Assembly (NCBI RefSeq): GCF_019802085.1
Contig: NZ_JAHVHV010000001.1
Span: 1 to 64,000 of the forward strand
DNA length: 64,000 bases
Direction of reading: 5' to 3'
Source: Ferrimonas balearica
GTDB lineage: Bacteria > Pseudomonadota > Gammaproteobacteria > Enterobacterales > Shewanellaceae
Shown one piece after another: positions 1 through 6,892 of this stretch. The notes beneath the pieces were generated by a model. It saw only the letters and a list, made by a program, of their open reading frames with translations, was not told the origin of the DNA and made no database searches. The position numbers and the translations under genes are program-made. Position 1 is the first letter of the stretch. Every line of letters starts with the position of its first letter.

Positions 1-116
1 GCCTGGTGGCAATAGCGTTGTGGACCCACCTGATCCCATGCCGAACTCAGCAGTGAAACGCAACCGCGCCGATGGTAGTGTGGGGGTTCCCATGCGAGAG
101 TAGGTCACCGCCAGGC
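1..116 (+). rRNA. rrf: 5S ribosomal RNA, copy 1
   Basis: The sequence shows the usual 5S pattern: terminal stem GCCTGG/CCAGGC, the conserved block around CCGAACTCAG at about 42-51, and GATGGTAGTGTGG near 71-83. It is 116 nt long, starts at the first base of the window and is the distal end of an rRNA operon whose 16S and 23S genes lie to the left. A 72-nt spacer separates it from a second copy. Helix IV reads GGG..CCC here and differs from copy 2. Confidence 0.95.
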
Positions 117-188
117 ACCCAATTTTGTGCCTTTGTCCCATGACGGGGGCGCGACAAGTGATTCGATGCAGATGCATCACCCGTTTTT

Positions 189-304
189 GCCTGGTGGCAA
201 TAGCGTTGTGGACCCACCTGATCCCATGCCGAACTCAGCAGTGAAACGCAACCGCGCCGATGGTAGTGTGGCAGTTGCCATGTGAGAGTAGGTCACCGCC
301 AGGT
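189..304 (+). rRNA. rrf: 5S ribosomal RNA, copy 2 (tandem)
   Basis: Second 116-nt 5S gene, nearly identical to the first. The visible differences cluster in helix IV (GG to CA on one side, C to G on the other, so part of the pairing is kept), plus a C to T in the loop region and a final T that makes a G-U closing pair with the 5' G. It is followed directly by a strong terminator, so it is the last gene of the rRNA transcript. Confidence 0.95.
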
Positions 305-316
305 TCCAATTTGAGA

Positions 317-346
317 AACCCCGCCTCTGTTGAGGCGGGGTTTTTT
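317..346 (+). terminator. Rho-independent terminator of the rRNA operon
   Basis: Hairpin AACCCCGCCTC / GAGGCGGGGTT with a short loop, followed by a T-run, 12 nt after the second 5S gene. Confidence 0.93.
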
Positions 347-543
347 CTTTTCTATCTCAGCCTGACACACCAAGCCTGTGATTGGTTTACTTGGAGGCTC
401 AGTGCGGTCGGGGCCGAAGCGATCCCTTTAAGGTGTTCAGCCTTGTCGGCCATTGCCGAGGGGCTTTTCAGGGCAACATTGGACACTTCGCCACCGAGGC
501 GGCCAAAACCTCGGCAGTTGGCGCTGGATAAGGGAAAAACCCC

Positions 544-571
544 TTTACCTTTGACCCTGCTTCCGTATAAT
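544..571 (+). promoter_or_regulatory. Sigma70-type promoter of tRNA-Trp
   Basis: A -35-like TTTACC (544-549) and a perfect TATAAT (566-571) are separated by 16 bp, with the tRNA starting 15 bp further on. A TTGACC at 551 is too close to the -10 to be the -35. Confidence 0.75.
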
Positions 572-586
572 TCCAGCTCGTTCGCT

Positions 587-663
587 AGGGGTATAGCTCC
601 AATTGGTAGAGCACCGGATTCCAAATCCGGGTGTTGGGGGTTCGAGTCCCTCTACCCCTGCCA
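587..663 (+). tRNA. trpT: tRNA-Trp (anticodon CCA)
   Basis: 77 nt with encoded CCA end. Acceptor stem AGGGGTA pairs with TACCCCT. The anticodon stem CCGGA/TCCGG encloses the loop TTCCAAA with anticodon CCA. The T arm has GGTTCGAGTCC. The 3' part of this gene (from 639) is the left attachment site of the genomic island, and the gene remains intact after integration. Confidence 0.97.
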
Positions 664-664
664 T
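639..664 (+). repeat. attL (left 26-bp attachment repeat)
   Basis: Begins GGTTCGAGTCC and ends with the tRNA CCA plus one T. It is identical to 18900-18925. The bases just outside the match differ on both sides (G versus T before it, C versus A after it). Confidence 0.93.
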
Positions 665-675
665 CTAAAGCGAAG

Positions 676-701
676 AAGCCCGTTGAAAAACGGGCTTTTT
701 T
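676..701 (+). terminator. tRNA-Trp terminator, island-side copy
   Basis: AAGCCCGT / ACGGGCTT hairpin with loop TGAAAA and a T-run, directly after the intact tRNA. The run and the following GTGTCT are also found after the right repeat, so the island seems to bring its own terminator for the tRNA it occupies. Confidence 0.88.
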
Positions 702-758
702 GTGTCTTTTTGCCGGTCCTGGCAAGGCCTACGGGTGGTACACAGAGGTGGTACACTC

Positions 759-2333
759 ATGGTCGCATTCCCCTACCTGTTTCGTCGTGATAACGGCATC
801 TACTACGTTCGCTATGTGATCCCTAAGGCTTATCGCAGCCAGCTGGGTCTCACGGAGCTGCGACGCTCGCTGGGCACCAATAATCGCACGGTGGCAATCG
901 ATCGCGCGTTAGTGTGGCTTTGCCATTACCGGGATTTTATGGCATCACTGGAGAGACGGCAGCAAGGATCGCTGCCGACACTCACCAGCAGGGAGATTGC
1001 CATGGCCAAGGACAGGCGGCCCATCAACGTTCGGATCACCGAATGTGCTCAACTGACCCTTTCCCCCCACACCTTGCTGAGCAAACTTCAACTGCAGCGT
1101 AACGAGAATCAGCAATTGACCTCGGAGGTGGACCGTCACCGACGGTTGTCGGCGCAAGCCTTGTCGCTGGCCGAGCAAGCGGAAGAAGCGCAAAGACAGC
1201 TTATTGAGACCGGTCAGAACGCGCTGGCGTTGTCACAGAGCAGCGCAGAGGCGTCTGTACGGGCCATCGTTCAACTCGAGGCATCTCAAAAGGCGTATTC
1301 GGCGCAAGTGCGCATCAATGAGCAACTGGTGGCGGACAATGAGCTGCAGTCATGCTCTTTGCAAGCGGCCTGGGATCGTTATGTCGAAATCAAAATCACC
1401 TTGGGCGGCCGCTCTGGGGAACCGTTATCACCGACCACGTTGCGGCAGTTGCGTCAGCGGGGCCAATGGTGTGTCGAATGCATCGGGGGGGAAAAACCGA
1501 TCGGCGCGGTGGCTCAATCGGATGTGGAGCGCATTCAGTGTGCCCTGGTAGAAGCCGGGTACAGCCCCAAAACTCGCAAGCACTACCTGAATGGCTTCAG
1601 TGCGTTCTTTAATTGGGCGGTCAAAGCAGAACTGGTGCAGTCAAACCGCTTTCATGGCAGTGCCCCGCAGGTGCTGAAGAAGGAGCCGGTGATCTTTCAT
1701 TCCACGCAGTTGACGCGACTGTTCCAACACCCACGCTTTCGGCGATGCCTTGGGCAGCCGGCTTACTACTGGCTGCCCTTATTGGCGTTGCACTCGGGCG
1801 CGCGCAGCGGGGAATTGGGGCAGTTGCGGATCGACGACGTGGTGAGTGTGCATGGAATTCAATGCTTGCAGATTCAAGCGAACCATCCACTGCAGTCGGT
1901 GAAAACTCAGGCAGCAAAGCGGGTGATCCCCATCCACGATCACTTGCTGGCTTTAGGGTGGTTAGAGTATGTCGCCGAGATGCGTGCCTCGGGAATGGAC
2001 TGGCTGTTCCCGTCCATGATGAGAGGCGGCAGTAGCCCTTCGAGCCGAATGGCCCCCCGATTTGCGGAGATGGTCAATGACCAGCGGATCCCTAATGCGA
2101 AGGGATTGTCGATGCACGCGCTGCGGCGCACTGTCGCGACAGCCTGGCGCCACGTTGACGTTCCGGAACCTAAGGCGGCGGTGCTGCTCGGCCATCGAGG
2201 TAGCCTGGGATTTAGTTACAACGCCTACAGCATGCCAGAGAAGGCAGTGACGGTGCTTAAGGGAGTGATCGACCGACTCGACTTCAGCGCTGAGACCCAA
2301 GCTGTGGTGCCATTCTATAAGCGAGCACGGTGA
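759..2333 (+). CDS. int: Tyrosine recombinase / integrase of the island
   Basis: Site-specific recombinase that would integrate and excise the island at tRNA-Trp. About 524 aa with the ATG at 759, chosen because the protein then begins MVAFPYLFRRDNGIYYVRY, typical of a DUF6538-like N-terminus; an upstream GTG at 702 would overlap the tRNA terminator. Residues about 108-198 are coiled-coil-like and rich in Q/E/A. The C-terminal catalytic domain has the expected pattern: Arg349 (HSGARSGEL), His453 and Arg456 (HALRR), His479 (LLGHRG) and Tyr490 (or Tyr487) in SYNAYS. The gene lies next to attL, as usual for tRNA-targeted islands. It appears complete and therefore possibly active. Confidence 0.93.
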   Translation: MVAFPYLFRRDNGIYYVRYVIPKAYRSQLGLTELRRSLGTNNRTVAIDRALVWLCHYRDFMASLERRQQGSLPTLTSREIAMAKDRRPINVRITECAQLTLSPHTLLSKLQLQRNENQQLTSEVDRHRRLSAQALSLAEQAEEAQRQLIETGQNALALSQSSAEASVRAIVQLEASQKAYSAQVRINEQLVADNELQSCSLQAAWDRYVEIKITLGGRSGEPLSPTTLRQLRQRGQWCVECIGGEKPIGAVAQSDVERIQCALVEAGYSPKTRKHYLNGFSAFFNWAVKAELVQSNRFHGSAPQVLKKEPVIFHSTQLTRLFQHPRFRRCLGQPAYYWLPLLALHSGARSGELGQLRIDDVVSVHGIQCLQIQANHPLQSVKTQAAKRVIPIHDHLLALGWLEYVAEMRASGMDWLFPSMMRGGSSPSSRMAPRFAEMVNDQRIPNAKGLSMHALRRTVATAWRHVDVPEPKAAVLLGHRGSLGFSYNAYSMPEKAVTVLKGVIDRLDFSAETQAVVPFYKRAR

Positions 2334-2493
2334 TGGCGGCATGGATTTTTAAGGGTGCTGTGACACCCGTTCTTCACCTTAATGTCCTTCTCAGAACGCC
2401 ATTTGCTTACCCTCAGGGCCGACAATTTGTGCCCCAAAAAGGGGAAGGCGCAAAAGTACCACTTTACAGCCTACGCAATAGGCAAGATCTGCC

Positions 2494-3450
2494 ATGACTA
2501 AGAACCGGATAAGCAAGGCGATTTTACGGGCCAATCTCAATGGCAACGCTTGCCGTGCAGTTGGTAGTGGTTTAACAAGGAAAGAGAGTATAGCGATCTG
2601 CCGCCAAGTACGTCTGGCCACGGAAGCTAGATGGTCGGATAAGCGTATTCAGAAGGAGATCATCACACCGTTTACACGAGGGCGAGAAGCTCATGGGCCC
2701 CAGGACCCCATCTACCGAGTTTCTCGGCGTTCAGAACAGCTTGCCCTGGTTCCCCTAATGGGCGATCCCAAACAGGCCGCAAAGCGCATGAGCTTGGCAG
2801 GACGGACGGTATTTGAGCCTTTTGTCGCTGCCTTCATTGCATTGCAGCACCATGCTCGTCAGGCAGAGCAGAGACTTTATCAAGTGACGGTTCAGTTCAA
2901 TCCTGAGCAGATAGCCCGTCTGGCTCTCAAGGCGAAGCCCGCAGCCTACTTGGGTAAGCGTTGGCGTGATAGAGGTCTGCTGAGCCGGTTTATCTTGGTG
3001 CTGGAGCCCGGAGGTGTGAATGGTAGCCATGACCCTCGTGGGCTGCATCTGCATATGGTTACGAGTCTGGCCCCCTCTTCGGTGCAACCATTGCGGCGCG
3101 CTCTAAAACGCTATGCCCAAAACTACTGCAGTGCTATTCAAATCGTGGATAGATACCGCCAGACACGGCTGTACGATGACTTTATGGCAGAGGATGAGGC
3201 GTTGTTTGGGCCCCTCCCGGTTGGTGCGCCTGCTTACGATGAGCGGTGGGGAAGTACCTATCGTGATACCGGAGCTCGACGATTCCTGGTGCACACTGAA
3301 CTGCCCATTGATCTCGGCATGTTGGATTACATGAGTAAAGGGATAACGGATAACCGGCAGCGTGGTCGCCGCTTCACTATCGTTGGGCTGTCTGGTCATC
3401 GTGCTATTCGAGAGGCATTGCACCGTGAAGCCCAAAAACTAAACCGCTGA
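2494..3450 (+). CDS. Putative HUH-motif protein (Inovirus Gp2 / YagK-YfjJ-like, replication or nicking)
   Basis: 318 aa, basic. Two features suggest a rolling-circle type HUH endonuclease: a hydrophobic strand followed by HLH at 185-187 (RGLHLHMV), and DYMSK at 278-282 with a tyrosine in a YxxK arrangement. After the tyrosine comes a Gly/Arg-rich RGRRF and a serine-containing strand, as in the Inovirus Gp2/YagK-YfjJ family. Such proteins nick DNA to start replication of small phages or integrative elements. That it starts replication of the excised island is inference. The start at 2494 has only a weak ribosome site. The family call is from motif reading alone and could be wrong. Confidence 0.55.
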   Translation: MTKNRISKAILRANLNGNACRAVGSGLTRKESIAICRQVRLATEARWSDKRIQKEIITPFTRGREAHGPQDPIYRVSRRSEQLALVPLMGDPKQAAKRMSLAGRTVFEPFVAAFIALQHHARQAEQRLYQVTVQFNPEQIARLALKAKPAAYLGKRWRDRGLLSRFILVLEPGGVNGSHDPRGLHLHMVTSLAPSSVQPLRRALKRYAQNYCSAIQIVDRYRQTRLYDDFMAEDEALFGPLPVGAPAYDERWGSTYRDTGARRFLVHTELPIDLGMLDYMSKGITDNRQRGRRFTIVGLSGHRAIREALHREAQKLNR

Positions 3451-3764
3451 GGGTTTGGTCCGTCCAAACGGCGATGAGTTGGACGTCCTAGGGAAACACC
3501 AGTGTAAGGGTGGCTGTGGTTTCTGAAAAATTCGCTGCCGCCAAAAAACCTTATACTTGCGCGACCCGCCTGGCGGAAAATCCTTAAAGTTGCGCCCTCC
3601 GTCTTGATTCCAATCCTTATGTTTGCATTAAAAAAATCCAAAAATTCTATATTGTTCAATGGTCTGTGAACATATTTTGGGGTGGAATAATCCATTTTGG
3701 CAGACTATACCCAAGGGATTGGACTCAATTAATTTTTGGTTAAGTTATGGCCGGGAGGGCAGCA
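3451..3764. other. AT-rich intergenic region with a small hairpin
   Basis: No convincing gene. Just after the stop of the HUH-like gene there is an inverted repeat GTTTGG (3453-3458) / CCAAAC (3464-3469) without a T-run. The part from about 3600 to 3745 is clearly AT-rich. It could hold an origin or a promoter for the following HTH gene, but no defined repeats are visible. Confidence 0.5.
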
Positions 3765-4091
3765 ATGCGTCTTTGGCGATATCCCGACGAGTATCAGTGT
3801 TATGTGGCTAGCTGGCATCATGGATTTGGGGTGTCACTACGGCAAACTGCTAAGCATTTTTGGGTGAGTGCCGACTCGGTTGGTCGTTGGATTCGTAAGT
3901 TTCCTCAGCAATCTATCGGCACTTGGGAAAATGGGAGGTCGCAACTGGAATCCGGTGAACTGGATTGCCAGCGCTTGATACAACAGCAGAAGCTGTGGAA
4001 GACGATTGAGGAAACCGCCAATGGAGATAAGCTCGGTTTGTTCTTTTTGTGCACGCTGGCTTTCCTTGAGCGCGGTTGTGAATCTGATTGA
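3765..4091 (+). CDS. Small helix-turn-helix protein, function unknown
   Basis: 108 aa from the ATG at 3765, which has a good ribosome site (GGGAGGG five bases upstream); an in-frame ATG at 3747 has none. Residues about 22-45 (VSLRQTAKHFWVSADSVGRW) read as a helix-turn-helix of the kind found in transposase N-termini and small phage regulators. The rest has no recognisable domain; the tail from about 85 is a mixed amphipathic segment ending in a hydrophobic stretch. It may be a regulator of the island or a remnant of a transposase. Low confidence about function, moderate that it is a real gene. Confidence 0.5.
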   Translation: MRLWRYPDEYQCYVASWHHGFGVSLRQTAKHFWVSADSVGRWIRKFPQQSIGTWENGRSQLESGELDCQRLIQQQKLWKTIEETANGDKLGLFFLCTLAFLERGCESD

Positions 4092-4830
4092 GGGCAAGTG
4101 CTGAATAGCTGACAAAGCGATGCGTCGTTTCTGCCCCTCTTCCGATTTCTGGCTGGTGAAATGCAGTATCGATACCTTGATTGTCTGCAATGACCCCTCG
4201 ATCTCAATCTAAGGCGTCCTGGCTTCTGCAGGAGCCTGGGCCAGCCGCCGTTTAAAATGGTATCAACTTCGCGCTCCGAACTAGCGCCAATGTTGTATGA
4301 ACGTCGCACCCGCGATGGCTCTGAACGCAACTGTCTTTCGGAGCCGCATCTCGTAGATGATGTGCTGCGGCTCTCGAGGGCCAATAACATAACCCTCATG
4401 ATTGAGTCTCGGGTTGTAGCAGGCGGGCTGGGAGGTACAAAGACACAGAAGATTGCGCTTTGTTGCTCAGAGCCAGAAGTGAGTGCTGAGCGGTGAGGTG
4501 AGCCGTAAGTGCGGTCATAGAAGTCGAGCGGTCAACACAACCTTGCTCGTAAGCTCCAATTGGGGCTCTAAACGGTCCAATGGTGAAAGCCGTATTGGGA
4601 ACCGGTTGACGTATGTCGACGGTAAGGCCCCTCAATGGCTCTTAGCGGCCACCGGTGTGGCACTCCCATGCCCTGCCCTTGATTTAGGCCTGAAGGTTTC
4701 TGCTGGGCGGCTAGCTGACTCTGTTGCGGAACAACGCGAAGCTGCGCCTGCAACGCATTGTGCCTCTGAGCAGGAAAGTGGCCTGGTGAGGCGCTGAAGG
4801 ACATGGTTAAAGGTTAATGGTTGGCTGGAG
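4092..4830. other. Long stretch without a convincing gene
   Basis: 739 bases between an HTH gene and a DUF2384-like gene that point toward each other. Reading frames up to 104 codons exist on both strands (for example 4483-4797 on plus), but none shows a ribosome site, a protein-like composition or a familiar domain. It may hold decayed genes. No clear terminator hairpin with a T-run is visible. Confidence 0.45.
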
Positions 4831-5232
4831 TCATTCAAATCCGCCTGACTCCTTGTCCGAGATGTAATCCAGCAACCATTGGTGGCCCAATGGTGCTCTC
4901 TCCTTGAGTACCTGAGCCGGAGTCAGGTTGCCGAACCCCGCAATGTTCTCGTCCCGGAACCACAGCCATGCGCGGGCGACATCGCCTTCAAACCAGTGGT
5001 TAATCCGCTCTAGGATGTCAAACGCCTCACCAAGCTTGTGTTGCACCTCCGGAGTCAATGCGTATTCGACTTCCCAAGATGGGTTACTTGGCAACCCTAA
5101 ATCATCACAGAGCCATTCGACGCTAGTACGCAATGTTTGGGCCCATTTATGTGGGTCTTGATAGGGCTGTCCATCGTGCATGGAAGTGAACTGCTCAACG
5201 GGTAAAAGCTGCCGCTTGTCGATGCGGGTCAT
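4831..5232 (-). CDS. DUF2384 (MbcA/ParS/Xre antitoxin C-terminal)-like protein, no partner toxin
   Basis: 133 aa with a strong ribosome site (GAGGAGA) before its ATG. Residues about 65-125 resemble the toxin-binding domain of Xre/MbcA/ParS antitoxins: a helix, then a W-rich helix (ARAWLWFRDENIAGFG), then LTPAQVL and a final helix with GHQWLLDYI. In that family the gene normally sits beside a RES-domain toxin; none is found on either side here. The N-terminal 60 residues do not show an obvious Xre-type HTH. It could be an orphan antitoxin, for example an anti-toxin decoy that neutralises toxins elsewhere, or a diverged protein with another role. Confidence 0.55.
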   Translation of the reverse strand: MTRIDKRQLLPVEQFTSMHDGQPYQDPHKWAQTLRTSVEWLCDDLGLPSNPSWEVEYALTPEVQHKLGEAFDILERINHWFEGDVARAWLWFRDENIAGFGNLTPAQVLKERAPLGHQWLLDYISDKESGGFE

Positions 5233-5347
5233 GGTGTTCTCCTCGACGCGAATGTCAAAGATGATGAAGCGCTCTGTTCAGCATATTACGAAGCGTCGCG
5301 ATTGATGCTCCCTGTCCGAGGATTATGCGCTTGGGCACAGATTGCCA

Positions 5348-6220
5348 CTAGGTAAACTTGGCCTGCTCCGCTTCCTGAACCACCACTTGTTGGTAGAAGT
5401 CTTCCAGCTGCGGATTATAGGGATGGGCCACGTCCATCCGTTTAAGGTAATAGGGCAGCAACGCTTTGGGCACTGATAATGGCAACGACAGAGTGTCCAG
5501 ATCCATGCCGTTGTCTTTGGCAATCACCTTTTGCTGTCGCGGGCTCAGTCGCGGGTTGGGGATCAGGGTGCAGGTGACGCTCTGGTGCCAGGCTTCATCG
5601 TCGGTCTTCTGGATACGCGGCCGACTGTCGTCCAGTGACGCGGGCCCGCGGAACCGGCTGATCACGAAATCCCGGAACCCCTGATTTTTCTCGCACCAGG
5701 CGCGTACATGCCAACGTATGCCGTTGAACACCAAGGTGTGGGGATGAATCAGGCGAGTGGGATCGTCGGCCGGCGCCTCGGAGCTTAACGAGTCGTAGTG
5801 CACTTCAACCGCCAAGCCTTCTCTTGCCGCCTGCACCAGGGTGCGGACCACTTGTGGGTCAACGTGGCGCGACGGCACATCCAATACCTCGGTTCCCCCC
5901 AGCTTTAAACTTAAGAAAGAGAGCACACCGCCCAGATCGTCATGGCGATCGAGCAGTTGCAGGTATTCGTGTGCGTGGCCTTCGCAGAATTGAGGGCGAA
6001 AGCTGGGGGTGGGTTTATAGCCTTTGAGACTGCGATCGTACTCCAGGCCCCCCTGGGCGAACTCTCGCAGGTAGTGATTGATGTCCTTGGATGCCTGCTG
6101 CCGGCCAATGCCAAAGGCCTGACATAGGTGGTTGGTGGTCAGGCGGCCCTCCCACAGAGCAATGATCTCGATGAGGCGGTAGCGCAACTGGAGGTCCAGT
6201 TTGACTGAGGTGGTGTCCAT
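5348..6220 (-). CDS. WYL-domain transcriptional regulator (BrxR/CapW-like)
   Basis: 290 aa from the ATG at 6220. Residues 5-75 form a winged helix-turn-helix (LTTNHLCQAFGIGRQQASKD); about 125-195 is a WYL domain, with RLIHPHTLVFNGIRWHVRAWC and the FRDFVISRF strand; 200-290 is the C-terminal extension seen in BrxR/CapW regulators. These proteins repress phage-defence operons (BREX, CBASS and others) and are thought to sense a ligand through WYL. An in-frame ATG at 6241 would overlap the predicted -10 of this gene and has no ribosome site, so 6220 is preferred. The gene is divergent from a four-gene operon, and the shared region contains an operator-like repeat. Confidence 0.85.
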   Translation of the reverse strand: MDTTSVKLDLQLRYRLIEIIALWEGRLTTNHLCQAFGIGRQQASKDINHYLREFAQGGLEYDRSLKGYKPTPSFRPQFCEGHAHEYLQLLDRHDDLGGVLSFLSLKLGGTEVLDVPSRHVDPQVVRTLVQAAREGLAVEVHYDSLSSEAPADDPTRLIHPHTLVFNGIRWHVRAWCEKNQGFRDFVISRFRGPASLDDSRPRIQKTDDEAWHQSVTCTLIPNPRLSPRQQKVIAKDNGMDLDTLSLPLSVPKALLPYYLKRMDVAHPYNPQLEDFYQQVVVQEAEQAKFT

Positions 6221-6236
6221 ATCTGCTCGATTAGTT

Positions 6237-6292
6237 GACATGTATATGTAGCCAGTAAAGACATGTATATCAGGGCTACATATACTTTGTCC
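6237..6292. promoter_or_regulatory. Divergent promoters with inverted and direct repeats (probable WYL-regulator operator)
   Basis: A perfect 12-bp inverted repeat, GTATATGTAGCC at 6242-6253 and GGCTACATATAC at 6274-6285, is separated by 20 bp. With small gaps it extends to GACA..GTATATGTAGCC on both arms. There is also an 11-bp direct repeat GACATGTATAT at 6237-6247 and 6260-6270. On the plus strand AAGACA (6258-6263), 17 bp, TATACT (6281-6286) form a good promoter for the operon. On the minus strand TATACA (complement of 6241-6246) can serve as the -10 of the regulator gene. Each arm of the repeat covers one -10, so bound regulator could repress both genes. Repeat and motifs are seen; the binding protein is inferred. 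Confidence 0.75.
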
Positions 6293-6319
6293 ATCACTAC
6301 AACACAGCAGGAGCAGACC

Positions 6320-6580
6320 ATGTTGACCTCTCACGCACATCAGCGCATGCAGCAGCGGGCCATTCCGATGGCGTCCATTGAGCTCCTGCTGACCTTTGGT
6401 CAGTCCGACTTTCATCGCGGCTGTGAAGTGGTGTTCTTCGGTAAACAGGCCTGGCAACGGGTTACTCAGGCGATGAGAACGGTCCCAGAACGGTTCCGTA
6501 ACCACTACCTGGTGCTGCACGGCGGTGAGGTGGTGACCGTAGGACATCGCTGTAAACACTTTAAGCGGGATCGCCGATGA
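6320..6580 (+). CDS. DUF4258-like small protein
   Basis: 86 aa with a good ribosome site (AGGAG seven bases before the ATG). The N-terminus SHAHQRMQQRAIP resembles the start of DUF4258 proteins, where HA.xRM..R is the characteristic pattern. The rest is a compact mix of strands ending in a basic tail. DUF4258 and related small folds often occur in toxin-antitoxin and defence contexts, but a biochemical activity is not established for this family. It is the first gene of the operon divergent from the WYL regulator and overlaps the next gene by 4 bases (ATGA). Confidence 0.65.
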   Translation: MLTSHAHQRMQQRAIPMASIELLLTFGQSDFHRGCEVVFFGKQAWQRVTQAMRTVPERFRNHYLVLHGGEVVTVGHRCKHFKRDRR

Positions 6581-6870
6581 GAGCCTGGATCCGGTTGGCT
6601 TTGGTCGCGCTGTGCTTTGCGCCCCAGGGGGTGGCCTTGGAATGGTCGGTGCCGGCCTTTCGCTGCACCTCAACTTCCCTGGTTAAAGTCGGAGACAGCA
6701 CGGGCGCGCTGCTCCGCCGGTGTGGCCATCCAGCGCTGACTGAGTACCTGGAGTACCCCGAGGGCGGCATCGCCCTGACCCGCTATCACTATCGTCACCA
6801 GCGCCATCAGAGTGTGGTGATGGAGGTGCGCGGTGGGCATATCACCGCCATCTATCGAAGTCGGCCGTAA
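6577..6870 (+). CDS. Secreted DUF2845 protein
   Basis: 97 aa with a clear signal peptide (residues 1-20, hydrophobic LALVALCFAP, likely cleaved near GVA-LEW). The mature part has the DUF2845 pattern: a Cys (30), SLVKVGDS, LLRRCGHP with a second Cys (49). The two cysteines may form a disulfide in the periplasm. The family is known as small periplasmic proteins of unknown function, normally chromosomal rather than in defence islands. It is translationally coupled to the preceding gene by an ATGA overlap. Confidence 0.75.
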   Translation: MRAWIRLALVALCFAPQGVALEWSVPAFRCTSTSLVKVGDSTGALLRRCGHPALTEYLEYPEGGIALTRYHYRHQRHQSVVMEVRGGHITAIYRSRP

Positions 6871-6892
6871 TTGAATCGGACAGGATAACGCT

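Noticed and set aside
260-790. 176-codon frame through 5S, terminator and tRNA-Trp
   Set aside because: Runs through structural RNA genes and cannot be a gene.
4483-4797. Plus-strand 104-codon frame inside the gene-poor part of the island
   Set aside because: No ribosome site, no domain, and overlapping frames on the other strand look equally good; kept as part of a gene-poor region.
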